Assembly (NCBI GenBank): GCA_002786165.1
Contig: PEQK01000005.1
Coordinates: 62,001 to 126,000 of the forward strand
Direction: 5' to 3'
Origin: Legionella sp.
Lineage (GTDB): Bacteria; Pseudomonadota; Gammaproteobacteria; Legionellales; Legionellaceae
Length of the DNA stretch: 64,000 nucleotides
Below are positions 40,037 to 48,918 of this stretch, one piece after another. The translations under genes and the position numbers were made by a program. Under the pieces are notes generated by a model. It made no database searches. It was not told the origin of the DNA and was given only the letters and a program-made list of their open reading frames with translations. Within the stretch, counting starts at the first letter, position 1, and each line of letters opens with the position of its first letter.

Positions 40037-41076
40037 GATGGCTTCTCCGATAACGTGCCGCGTTTGATTTGATCGCGTTCAATAGCTTCAAACAAGGCTT
40101 GAAAATTACCTTCTCCAAACCCTTGATTGCCTTGTCGTTGAATGATTTCAAAAAAAACAGGTCCAAATACATTTTCTGTAAAAATTTGTAAGAGTAATCC
40201 ATGTTCAGGATCCTGTTCTCCATCGATCAAAATGCGTTCTTTTTGAAGATTAGGCAAAGACTCTTGGTGCCAAGGAATGCGCTGATCGATCATGTCATAA
40301 TAGGTGTCTGGGACAGTTAAAAATTTCACGCCTTGTTGACGTAACTCATGGACAGAGTGATAAATGTTTCTGGTGGATAGCGCGATATGCTGAATACCTT
40401 CGCCTTTATAATCATGCAAAAATTCTTCAATTTGAGAATGATCATCCTTGGATTCGTTCAACGGGATTTTGATGAGATCACAGGGGCTACATAAAGCCCG
40501 GCTTTTCAAACCAGTCAATTGACCTTTGATGTCGAAATAACGGATTTCTCTAAAATTAAAAATAGTTTGGTAAAAAGCAGCCCATTCATCCATTTTGCCG
40601 CGATGCACATTATGCGTCAAATGATCAATGGTTTGTAATTGAATATCAGGTGTATGCTCCTGAACCTGTTCCATCCATTGTCCTTCAAAAGGTAGGCAAT
40701 CTTCTTCAACAAAATAAATAACGGATTGACCGATACCTTCGATCGCCAGCAAGTGATGGTCTGGGTCCGTAAAGGATTTGCCACCGTGCTCAATGGCATA
40801 TTGATGGGCTGCTTTGGCATTTTTGACTCTAAATCCCATCGCACAAGCACCTGCGCCATGAATTTTGGCGTGTTGGGCGGCCTGCGAATCAGGTGTTGCA
40901 TTGACGATAAACTGGATACTGCCTTGTTGATATAAATCAATGGGTGCGTTTTGATGCGTGGCGCGGTGCACAAACCCCATGGTTTTAAATTGTTGGTGTA
41001 AGACCTCTGGATGAGGTGCTGAAAACTCTAAAAATGCAAAACCATTTAAGTGACAAGGATTATCATATTTATCCAT
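40033..41076 (-). CDS. hppD: 4-hydroxyphenylpyruvate dioxygenase
   Basis: Makes homogentisate from 4-hydroxyphenylpyruvate. Two vicinal-oxygen-chelate domains; the Fe(II) ligands are in HLTHNVHRGKMDEWAAFY (first His), GIQHIALSTRNIYHSV (second His) and FGPVFFEIIQRQGNQGFGEGNF (Glu). 347 residues, normal for bacterial HPPD. In Legionella the equivalent (legiolysin) drives pyomelanin. Overlaps neighbours on both sides. Confidence 0.96.
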   Translation of the reverse strand: MDKYDNPCHLNGFAFLEFSAPHPEVLHQQFKTMGFVHRATHQNAPIDLYQQGSIQFIVNATPDSQAAQHAKIHGAGACAMGFRVKNAKAAHQYAIEHGGKSFTDPDHHLLAIEGIGQSVIYFVEEDCLPFEGQWMEQVQEHTPDIQLQTIDHLTHNVHRGKMDEWAAFYQTIFNFREIRYFDIKGQLTGLKSRALCSPCDLIKIPLNESKDDHSQIEEFLHDYKGEGIQHIALSTRNIYHSVHELRQQGVKFLTVPDTYYDMIDQRIPWHQESLPNLQKERILIDGEQDPEHGLLLQIFTENVFGPVFFEIIQRQGNQGFGEGNFQALFEAIERDQIKRGTLSEKPS

Positions 41077-41740
41077 TTACATGATCCTTAGGTTGAATTA
41101 AAAATAAACCGTCTCGGATGGCCAATAAGCTGATTTCAACACGATTGTCTTGTTGAATGATCGTATTTAATCGACGAATTTCCCGAGTTTGTGCGTCATT
41201 GACAGCCGTATCAATGACGTCTCCACCCCAAAATATATTGTCTATGACAATCAAACCCTTGGGTTGAATCAACTGTAAAGCATATTCATAATATGCCACA
41301 TAATTGGTTTTGTCTGCATCAATAAACACAAAATCAAAAGACTGGGCTTGGCCTTGCTCTAACAAAGAAACAATGGTCGTTAATGCCGGTCCAATACGAA
41401 GATCTATTTTGTGTTCTTGATGGGCTTTTTTCCAGTAAGGTATGCCCAAATCAGTCCACTCTTTGCTTCGATCACAGGTGATGATTTGGCCGTCCTCTGG
41501 TAATGCAAGTGCCATTCCAAGGGTAGAGTATCCGGTAAACGTGCCAAGCTCTAACACATGTTTGGCACGAACTAAGCGCAAGAGCATTTGCAAAAACTGT
41601 ACTTGCTCTGGTGCGCTTTGCATCAATTGCAAGGGATGCTCCTTTGTTGCATCCCTTAGTTCTTTTAATACCGGATGTTCTCGCAACGCGATCTGTTGCA
41701 TATACTCATACAGCGGTTCTGATAGATTCAAATGTGTCAT
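41069..41740 (-). CDS. SAM-dependent O-methyltransferase (catechol/caffeoyl-CoA type)
   Basis: Class I methyltransferase: motif I LELGTFTGYSTLGMALAL, acidic loop TCDRSKEW, and the metal-site FDFVFIDADKTNYVAYYEYALQLIQPKGLIVIDN. 223 residues, matching the CCoAOMT-like family. Lying within a homogentisate operon, it may methylate a catechol-like product or intermediate; the substrate is unknown. It overlaps hppD by eight bases. Confidence 0.88.
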   Translation of the reverse strand: MTHLNLSEPLYEYMQQIALREHPVLKELRDATKEHPLQLMQSAPEQVQFLQMLLRLVRAKHVLELGTFTGYSTLGMALALPEDGQIITCDRSKEWTDLGIPYWKKAHQEHKIDLRIGPALTTIVSLLEQGQAQSFDFVFIDADKTNYVAYYEYALQLIQPKGLIVIDNIFWGGDVIDTAVNDAQTREIRRLNTIIQQDNRVEISLLAIRDGLFLIQPKDHVNG

Positions 41741-41742
41741 CG

Positions 41743-42810
41743 TTATCTCTGTAAAAGCTCTTCAGCCAGTTCATCTGCAATTTGACTGGTTGGTTTGTTT
41801 TCTTGTTGAGATCGCGTAAAAACTTGCATTAAAGACGGGCCAATACGGTCAACAGTTTTTTGAACCTCTGCTTCAGGGGTACGGAAATATTTTCCACAAG
41901 CAAAAATAATACCGCCTGCGTTGATGACATAATCGGGTGCATATAAGATTCCCTTGTCATGCAGTATTTGGCCATGAAACGCATGTGCCAACTGGTTATT
42001 GGCGGCACCAGCGATGATCTTGGTTTGCAATTGGGGAATGGTGATATCGTTTAGGGTTGCACCCAAAGCACAAGGAGAAAACACATCACATGGCACTTTA
42101 TGAATATCATTTGTAGAAACAGATTGAGCGCCACATTCTATTTCGATTTTTTTGACACGCTCAGGATCAATATCCGCTACGATTAATTTGACACCCAGAT
42201 CATGCAAATAATGCGCCAAAAGGTAACCAACGTGTCCCAACCCTTGAATGGCTACAGTGATGCCAGACAGCGTATCGCGTTTCATCTGAAAAGCAACGGC
42301 AGCTTGAATACCTCGTAAAGTACCCAGCGTAGTTGATCCGGCAGGATCGCCATCATCACAGGATAAACTTGCAACATGGTGTGTATGTTCTGCAATGATA
42401 TCCATATCAGTTAATTCAGTCCCACTGTCTAAGGCGGTGATATATTGACCATTTAATTCTTGAACAAATTTGCCAAACGCATGAAAATAAGCAGCACGGT
42501 CAAACTGGTGTTTCGGCTTAATAATTACTGCTTTTCCACCACCCAAAGGTAAGCCCGCTATGGCAGATTTAAAACTCATGCCTCTTGCCAAACGCATGGC
42601 ATCAAAGAGTGCTGCACGGCTATTGTCATATTCAATAAACCGACATCCGCCTAACGCTGGTCCAAGATTGGTATTATGTATGGCTATGATTGCTTTCATA
42701 CCGGTTTCTGGATCAACTTTACAATGGATATTGCCAAAGTGATGTTGAAGGGCATATTCTAAGAAGTCATCTTCTAAGGCAAGATGCTGTTCTTGTGTGG
42801 GATGTTGCAT
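41743..42810 (-). CDS. Leucine/phenylalanine dehydrogenase (Glu/Leu/Phe/Val dehydrogenase family)
   Basis: NAD-dependent oxidative deamination of a branched or aromatic amino acid. The catalytic Lys is in GLPLGGGKAVIIKP; ALDSGTELTDMDIIAEHT; Rossmann motif IQGLGHVGYLLAHYLHDLG with acidic DIDPE. 355 residues fit leucine or phenylalanine dehydrogenase. As first gene of the hppD operon, phenylalanine or tyrosine deamination feeding hydroxyphenylpyruvate is plausible; leucine is equally possible by sequence. Confidence 0.88.
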   Translation of the reverse strand: MQHPTQEQHLALEDDFLEYALQHHFGNIHCKVDPETGMKAIIAIHNTNLGPALGGCRFIEYDNSRAALFDAMRLARGMSFKSAIAGLPLGGGKAVIIKPKHQFDRAAYFHAFGKFVQELNGQYITALDSGTELTDMDIIAEHTHHVASLSCDDGDPAGSTTLGTLRGIQAAVAFQMKRDTLSGITVAIQGLGHVGYLLAHYLHDLGVKLIVADIDPERVKKIEIECGAQSVSTNDIHKVPCDVFSPCALGATLNDITIPQLQTKIIAGAANNQLAHAFHGQILHDKGILYAPDYVINAGGIIFACGKYFRTPEAEVQKTVDRIGPSLMQVFTRSQQENKPTSQIADELAEELLQR

Positions 42811-42983
42811 AATTTATGGGCTCCTAAGTTAGCAGTTGACTGCATATAAACTGTCGACTGTTTGCCAATTTTTTTATTTTCACTCATGATGGTACTTAAG
42901 GCATTATGACAGGACTCAGAGAAAACCACGAGATAGAGACGAATTTTATTTTTAATCGACAAAACACGTGTAAGGAGAAGAGT

Positions 42984-43658
42984 TTGAACCGTATTTCAAT
43001 GACCATCATTGCTTTTATTTTGAGCCAAGCAACTTACGCCGCGGATTGTTCTGCGCCTATGACATTGGATAAAGTCACCTTTCAATTGTCGGCAAAATCT
43101 TGGGTCAGCACGCAGACCGCATTGGTGACCACGACCATTAATGCGACTTTAAACTCGGCTGACGTGGTCAAAGCACGTGCGGGTATTTTAGATAAACTCC
43201 ATAAAATGATAGCTGGAGAATGGCATATTGTGCAATTTGATCGTTCTCAAGATAGCTCTGGTCTGGATAAATTGGATGTGATAGCGCAAGTCAGAATCAA
43301 TCAATCGCAACTTACCAATGTGTATGACACTGCAAAATCCCTATCAAAACCAGGAGAAACTTATCAAATTACGAGCATTGAATTCAAACCTGATATAGAG
43401 GATATTCAAAAAGCTAAAATGGCATTACGCCAAATTTTAAATAAACAAGTTCAGCAAGAATTACAACAATTAAATCAAACGTATACGGAACAGCATTTTA
43501 CGATCAATGCATTAGATTATTCGGATGAACTCAATCCAGGGCCTTTAGCGATGAAACCCATGATGATGGCAACGGCGCGGGTAGCGCCTGCTCCCATAAC
43601 GGTTAGCAATGAGCTCATCATGACGGCTATGGTCGAAGCAGGATCGGTCCGTAAATGA
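42984..43658 (+). CDS. Secreted protein of unknown function (TTG start)
   Basis: 224 residues. TTG at 42984 lies six bases after AAGGAG and directly begins a signal peptide (MNRISMTIIAFILSQATYA, cleavage near AADC), so it is preferred over the far upstream start at 42906; ATG 42999 is the other option. The mature part has an N-terminal beta-rich domain (DKVTFQLSAKSWVSTQTALVTTTINATL) and a long Gln-rich helix near residue 150 (QVQQELQQLNQTY); it recalls SIMPL/DUF541-type periplasmic proteins but I cannot confirm that. It overlaps the next gene by four bases. Confidence 0.75.
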   Translation: MNRISMTIIAFILSQATYAADCSAPMTLDKVTFQLSAKSWVSTQTALVTTTINATLNSADVVKARAGILDKLHKMIAGEWHIVQFDRSQDSSGLDKLDVIAQVRINQSQLTNVYDTAKSLSKPGETYQITSIEFKPDIEDIQKAKMALRQILNKQVQQELQQLNQTYTEQHFTINALDYSDELNPGPLAMKPMMMATARVAPAPITVSNELIMTAMVEAGSVRK

Positions 43659-44434
43659 GTCACAATATTGCTCTGAATCTTGGTCCGATCATTGGGCATC
43701 GAGGCTTAGCAGCTTTGGCGCCAGAAAATACCATTGAAAGCTTTGCGCTTGCGCATCACTATGGATTAAAAGCCGTTGAGTTTGATGTGGTGCTCAGTGC
43801 AGATGGTGAAGCCTTTGTATTTCATGATCTGACCTTAAACAGAACGACCAATGGACGTGGTGATATTGGCAAGATGACTTCTGAGTATTTACGCCACTTA
43901 GATGCTGGATCGTGGTTTTCGTCACGCTTTATAAAGGCGAAAATTCCAACATTGAAAGAAACATTGCTATGGTTGGCACAACACCAAATGACAGCAAATA
44001 TCGAAATCAAGCCCTATCCTGGTTTTACGTATGATACCGTGTGTTCTGTTTTAGATCATATTAAGGATTTTTGGCCAACAACATTGCCGTTGCCTTTGAT
44101 TTCGTCTTTTGAAGTAGATGCGTTACGCATGTGTAGAAAACTGCATGCTACTCTACCTTTGGCTTATTTATTAGAGCGATGGGATGTCAAGGAGATTGCT
44201 CTGGCTGAATCTTTAAACTGCGTATCTCTTAATATGCATCACCGAGCAATCACGCCAAAATATGTTGAACTATTGAAGCAAAAAGGGTTTTTGGTCTATT
44301 TGTACACAGTCAATCAGCAATCCTTGATCAGTAAGTATTTTAGCTGGGGTATAGATGGTGTGTTTAGCGATTATCCTGGATGGGAATGTTCTGGCGCTCG
44401 AAGGGCTCTGAGAACCGAAGAAGTCGCGGTTTAG
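43655..44434 (+). CDS. ugpQ: Glycerophosphodiester phosphodiesterase
   Basis: Hydrolyses glycerophosphodiesters to glycerol 3-phosphate and alcohol. GDPD motifs: IGHRGLAALAPENTIESF (catalytic His), VEFDVVLSADGEAFVFHDLTLNRTT (Glu and Asp metal ligands, second catalytic His), NIEIKPYP (Glu). No signal peptide, so cytosolic UgpQ-like. 259 residues. It overlaps the upstream secreted protein gene and lies 36 bp before kdpF. Confidence 0.92.
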   Translation: MSHNIALNLGPIIGHRGLAALAPENTIESFALAHHYGLKAVEFDVVLSADGEAFVFHDLTLNRTTNGRGDIGKMTSEYLRHLDAGSWFSSRFIKAKIPTLKETLLWLAQHQMTANIEIKPYPGFTYDTVCSVLDHIKDFWPTTLPLPLISSFEVDALRMCRKLHATLPLAYLLERWDVKEIALAESLNCVSLNMHHRAITPKYVELLKQKGFLVYLYTVNQQSLISKYFSWGIDGVFSDYPGWECSGARRALRTEEVAV

Positions 44435-44470
44435 AAAGAGGTAAACAACTTTTTTTAAGGATAAAAAAAG

Positions 44471-44554
44471 ATGATGTATTGGCTATGTGGGACTGTTGCA
44501 GTAGGATTAATGGGATATTTATTGTTTGTATTGTTGAAGCCGGACTACTTCTGA
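44471..44554 (+). CDS. kdpF: K+-transporting ATPase small subunit KdpF
   Basis: A 27-residue single-helix peptide (MMYWLCGTVAVGLMGYLLF, then VLLKPDYF), the size, sequence pattern (GYLL---L-P--F) and place of KdpF. It stabilises the KdpABC complex in E. coli. Its TGA shares one base with the kdpA ATG (44554). A GATAAAAAAAG stretch with a weak AAGGAT at about 44457 precedes it. Confidence 0.85.
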   Translation: MMYWLCGTVAVGLMGYLLFVLLKPDYF

Positions 44555-46287
44555 TGATATCCCTGAACGCTGCATTACAAATTCTTATCTATCTGGCTAT
44601 TATTTTTAGCCTGATCAAACCCGTGGGCTGGTATTTGGCGCAAGTTTACGGAGGAAAACCAACCTATTTCACGCAACTATTGGCACCGTGCGAGCGCTGG
44701 GTCTATCGATGGTGTGGTATCAATGATCAACAAGGTATGGATTGGAAACAATATGCCTTAGCGTTGTTATTGTTCAATGGCTTGAGCGTGATTCTGGTAT
44801 TTATTGTACAAATACTACAATATTATTTGCCTTTTAATCCGCAACATTTGGTGGCACCGAATGCGTGGGTGGCGTTCAATACGGCGGTGAGTTATGTCAC
44901 CAACACTGATTGGCAAGCTTATGCAGGTGAGAGCACAATGAGTTATTTGACTCAAATGTTAGCGTTCACCGGTCAAAATTTTCTGTCTGCCGCGACAGGT
45001 TTGGCTGTTTTGATGGCCTTGATTCGCGGGCTATCTGTTAGCAAAGGATCTGATTTGGGTAATTATTGGGTGGATATGGTACGCGGTGTGCTGTATGTTT
45101 TATTACCCTTATCTGGGGTATTGGCGTTAGTTTTAGTGTCTCAAGGCGTGATTCAATCTTTAAAACCCAATCAACACATCCAATCCTTACAATCCATCAC
45201 TCACCATTCTAAAGGTCCATCTGCGCAACAGGTTATTCCTATGGGTCCAGTTGCGTCACAAATAGCTATTAAGCAGTTAGGCTCTAATGGAGGCGGTTTT
45301 TTTAATGCCAATGGCGCGCATCCTTTTGAAAATCCCACACCACTGACTAATTTTTTAGAAATGCTGGCTATTTTACTGATTCCTGCTGCTTTGACTTATA
45401 CGTTTGGGGTGATGATCAATGACAAACGTCAAGGAAGAGCATTATTAGGCGTGATGGTTCTATTATTTATACCTTGTGTTTACTTTGGGATTGTTGCTGA
45501 ACAACAAGGTAATCCTGCATTGCATGCTTTGGGTATTGCAGGAGGTAATTTTGAAGGAAAAGAAGCGCGTTTTGGAATCGCAGGATCGGTATTATGGACC
45601 GTAGCCACAAGCGCTACCTCAAATGGCTCCGTGAATTCTATGTTGGATTCTTATACGCCAATAGGAGGGTTCATTCCTTTATGGTTGATGCATTTAGGCG
45701 AGGTCGTTTTTGGTGGTGTAGGCTGTGGTTTATATGGGATGTTGATGATGGTGATCACGGCGGTGTTTATTGGAGGCTTAATGGTGGGACGTGCGCCTGA
45801 GTATTTAGGGAAAAAAATTGAAACGTTTGATATCAAAATGGCGTCAATTGTGGTCTTATTGATGCCTATATGCGTCTTATTGTGTACCGCCGTGTCAGTG
45901 ATATTGCCAGTAGGTCGAGACGCGGTGAACAACCCAGGCATGCATGGGTTAACCGAAATTTTATATGCCATTACCTCAATGATGAATAACAACGGTAGCG
46001 CATTTTCTGGATTGCATGCCGATGATCCGTTTTATTTGATGTTAGGTAGTTTTTTAATGTTGATGGGTCGTTATGGCTACATCATTCCCATTCTGGCCTT
46101 GAGTGGCTCGTTGGTTGCAAAACCTAAAATGCCCACAAGCATTGGGACATTAACCACGCATACTCCTGCTTTTATGATGTTATTGATGGCCGTAATAGGT
46201 CTGCTGGGTGCATTGTCATTTGTACCGGTGTTGGCTTTGGGGCCGATTGCGGAGCACGTGATGTTTTGGAGTGCTTATGGTTCATAA
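44554..46287 (+). CDS. kdpA: K+-transporting ATPase channel subunit KdpA
   Basis: Potassium channel-like subunit of the high-affinity Kdp pump. The start at 44554 ([16 protein letters not shown]) overlaps the kdpF stop; earlier in-frame starts would cover kdpF and ugpQ. Four selectivity-filter-like repeats include [43 protein letters not shown] and [11 protein letters not shown]. About ten membrane helices, 577 residues, normal. kdpB overlaps by 11 bp. Confidence 0.96.
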   Translation: MISLNAALQILIYLAIIFSLIKPVGWYLAQVYGGKPTYFTQLLAPCERWVYRWCGINDQQGMDWKQYALALLLFNGLSVILVFIVQILQYYLPFNPQHLVAPNAWVAFNTAVSYVTNTDWQAYAGESTMSYLTQMLAFTGQNFLSAATGLAVLMALIRGLSVSKGSDLGNYWVDMVRGVLYVLLPLSGVLALVLVSQGVIQSLKPNQHIQSLQSITHHSKGPSAQQVIPMGPVASQIAIKQLGSNGGGFFNANGAHPFENPTPLTNFLEMLAILLIPAALTYTFGVMINDKRQGRALLGVMVLLFIPCVYFGIVAEQQGNPALHALGIAGGNFEGKEARFGIAGSVLWTVATSATSNGSVNSMLDSYTPIGGFIPLWLMHLGEVVFGGVGCGLYGMLMMVITAVFIGGLMVGRAPEYLGKKIETFDIKMASIVVLLMPICVLLCTAVSVILPVGRDAVNNPGMHGLTEILYAITSMMNNNGSAFSGLHADDPFYLMLGSFLMLMGRYGYIIPILALSGSLVAKPKMPTSIGTLTTHTPAFMMLLMAVIGLLGALSFVPVLALGPIAEHVMFWSAYGS

Positions 46288-48343
46288 ATCAAAGTCCATT
46301 TCAATATGGACCTATGCGTTGATTAGAACCGCGTTGCTCGATGCAGTTAAAAAACTCAATCCTAAGTATCAATTACGTAATCCCGTTCTATTTACTGTTT
46401 ATGTGGGCTCCTTTCTATGTTTACTCCAATTGTTACAAGCTATGTTTGGGCAAGGAGAAGCATCTGTCGCTTTTATTTTTGTAGTCAATGTAGGTCTGTG
46501 GTTTACAGTTTTTTTTGCTAATTTTGCTGAAAGTATGGCGGAAGGGCGGGGCAAAGCTCAGGCACAATCTTTGCGCCAAGCACGGCAAGATGTGTTGGCA
46601 AAAAAATTGTATACAGCTGAATTAGACGGCCCACAAACCCTGATTCCTTCTGACCAATTACAAATGGGTGATATTGTGTTGGTGGTCACAGGTGATTTTA
46701 TTCCTGGTGACGGTGAGGTGATTCAAGGCATTGCAACGGTGAATGAATCTGCTATCACTGGTGAAAGTGCGCCTGTTATTCGAGAAAGTGGTGGCGATCG
46801 AAGCTCGGTGACAGGTGGTACGCAAGTCCTATCGGATTGGCTTATGATTCGGATTACTGCAAATCCGGGTGAGACGTTTATGGATAAAATGATTCATTTG
46901 GTGGAAGGTGCTAAGCGCCAAAAAACACCTAATGAATTGGCATTGATGATTTTATTAGCCGCAGTGACCCTTGTATTTTTAGTGGTATGCACCACATTGC
47001 CCTCCTTTTCGATTTATTTGAGAGAAACCACTCATCTTGGTTCAGTGATGACGCTCACTTCGATTATTGCATTATTTGTTTGTTTAGCACCTACCACCAT
47101 TGGTGGGTTGCTGTCTGCCATTGGTATTGCCGGAATGGATCGGATGATTCAAGCCAATGTGATTGCCTTATCAGGCCATGCAGTGGAAGCGGCCGGAGAT
47201 GTTGATGTGTTGATTTTAGATAAAACCGGTACCATTACTTTGGGAAATCGTGAAGCAATTGCATTGATACCAGCCAAAGGCGTATTGATAAAAGATTTTG
47301 TGGCGGCAGCACAACTTGCCTCCTTAGCCGATGAAACACCGGAAGGCCGCAGTATCGTGATTTTGGCCAAAGAAAAATATCACATTCGCGGTCTCGATTT
47401 AAAAGATTTACAAGCCACTTTTATTCCCTTTACGGCGGAAACACGTATGAGCGGCGCCAATTTAGCGGGGCGACAAATTCGCAAAGGGTCGTCCCAAGCT
47501 ATTGAAACTTATATTCAGCAGCATAATGGTCTTTTTCCTGACGATGTTCAGGTAACAGTCGATACCATCTCTAGCCAAGGGGGTACGGCACTGGTGGTTG
47601 CGGAGGGAAATAAAGTACTGGGCGTGATTCATTTGAAAGATATTGTCAAAGGGGGTATCCGAGAACGTTTTGCAGAATTACGTCGCATGGGTATCAAAAC
47701 CATTATGGTGACAGGAGATAATCCATTGACTGCTGCTGCAATTGCAGCTGAAGCAGGTGTTGATGATTTTTTGGCTCATGCTAAGCCGATTGATAAATTA
47801 ACGTTGATTCGGTCATTACAAGCGCAAGGATTGATGGTAGCCATGGCCGGAGATGGCACCAACGATGCACCAGCTTTGGCTCAGGCTGATGTGGCTGTCG
47901 CCATGAATTCAGGCACACAAGCGGCAAAAGAAGCTGGTAATTTGATTGATTTGGATTCAAATCCTACAAAACTGATTGAGGTTGTGAGTATTGGCAAACA
48001 ATTGTTAATGACCCGTGGTGCTTTGACCACGTTTAGTATTGCCAATGATGTGGCCAAATATTTTGCTCTTTTACCAGCCGTGTTGATGAGCACGTGTCCT
48101 GGATTACAAGTATTTAATGTGATGCATCTACATACACCACAAACCGCTATCGTTTCAGCAGTGATGTTTAATGCCCTCATTATTGTCGTGTTGATTCCTT
48201 TGGCGTTACGAGGGGTGAACTATAAGCATGCTGGCGCCGAGTCATTGTTACGTCGCCACATGTTGATCTATGGCTTGGGTGGATTGGTGGTCCCTTTTGT
48301 AGGGATCAAAGCGATTGATATGGTATTGGCGTGTTTTATCTGA
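46277..48343 (+). CDS. kdpB: K+-transporting P-type ATPase KdpB
   Basis: ATP-hydrolysing subunit. ATG 46277 has GGAG five bases upstream and lies inside the end of kdpA. P-type motifs: actuator TGES in AITGESAPV, phosphorylation site [13 protein letters not shown] in the nucleotide-binding domain, hinge [14 protein letters not shown], and [24 protein letters not shown]. 688 residues, normal. Confidence 0.97.
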   Translation: MVHKSKSISIWTYALIRTALLDAVKKLNPKYQLRNPVLFTVYVGSFLCLLQLLQAMFGQGEASVAFIFVVNVGLWFTVFFANFAESMAEGRGKAQAQSLRQARQDVLAKKLYTAELDGPQTLIPSDQLQMGDIVLVVTGDFIPGDGEVIQGIATVNESAITGESAPVIRESGGDRSSVTGGTQVLSDWLMIRITANPGETFMDKMIHLVEGAKRQKTPNELALMILLAAVTLVFLVVCTTLPSFSIYLRETTHLGSVMTLTSIIALFVCLAPTTIGGLLSAIGIAGMDRMIQANVIALSGHAVEAAGDVDVLILDKTGTITLGNREAIALIPAKGVLIKDFVAAAQLASLADETPEGRSIVILAKEKYHIRGLDLKDLQATFIPFTAETRMSGANLAGRQIRKGSSQAIETYIQQHNGLFPDDVQVTVDTISSQGGTALVVAEGNKVLGVIHLKDIVKGGIRERFAELRRMGIKTIMVTGDNPLTAAAIAAEAGVDDFLAHAKPIDKLTLIRSLQAQGLMVAMAGDGTNDAPALAQADVAVAMNSGTQAAKEAGNLIDLDSNPTKLIEVVSIGKQLLMTRGALTTFSIANDVAKYFALLPAVLMSTCPGLQVFNVMHLHTPQTAIVSAVMFNALIIVVLIPLALRGVNYKHAGAESLLRRHMLIYGLGGLVVPFVGIKAIDMVLACFI

Positions 48344-48351
48344 GAGGGTGT

Positions 48352-48915
48352 ATGGTAAAATTATTGACACAAGCTTGTCGGGTTTTATTGCTCCTTTCGG
48401 TGATAACCGGTTGGATGTATCCAATGATAATCACCGGTTTGGCTCAATTGTTTTTTCCGTGGCAAGCCAATGGAAGTTTGGTGTCCCTACACCAGAACAG
48501 GGTAGGTTCACACTGGTTGGGACAAAACTTTGATGCAGAAGATTATTTTTGGGGTAGACCTTCAGCTACCGCGGATAGTGCTTATAATGGTTTGGCTTCA
48601 GGTGGTTCCAATTGGGGGCCTGACAATCCTGATTATCTGAAATGGATCCATGACCGTCTAACTCATTTTCATGAGAGTGCTCAACCCATCCCAGTTGAAT
48701 TGATTACGGCATCCGGCAGCGGTCTAGATCCTGACATCAGTTCTTTTGCAGCAGACTATCAAGTAAAACGTATTGCTGATGCAAGGCAATTATCCATCGA
48801 TGTGGTGAAGCGTTTGGTTCAAGAACACACGCAATATCGTACTTTATCCCTATTGGGTGAACCTCGAGTGAATGTATTACAATTGAATCTAGCATTAGAT
48901 GCATTAAGGAAATAA
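48352..48915 (+). CDS. kdpC: K+-transporting ATPase subunit KdpC
   Basis: Start at 48352 after GAGAGGG, eight bases past the kdpB stop. One N-terminal membrane helix (LLTQACRVLLLLSVITGWMYP), then the soluble KdpC domain with FWGRPSATADSAYNGLASGG, SGSGLDPDIS and the C-terminal LGEPRVNVLQLNLALD. 187 residues, normal. Confidence 0.95.
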   Translation: MVKLLTQACRVLLLLSVITGWMYPMIITGLAQLFFPWQANGSLVSLHQNRVGSHWLGQNFDAEDYFWGRPSATADSAYNGLASGGSNWGPDNPDYLKWIHDRLTHFHESAQPIPVELITASGSGLDPDISSFAADYQVKRIADARQLSIDVVKRLVQEHTQYRTLSLLGEPRVNVLQLNLALDALRK

Positions 48916-48918
48916 TGT

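Noticed and set aside
44380-44553. 58-residue extension of KdpA
   Set aside because: It overlaps ugpQ and kdpF, is not KdpA-like, and kdpF uses the bases in another frame.
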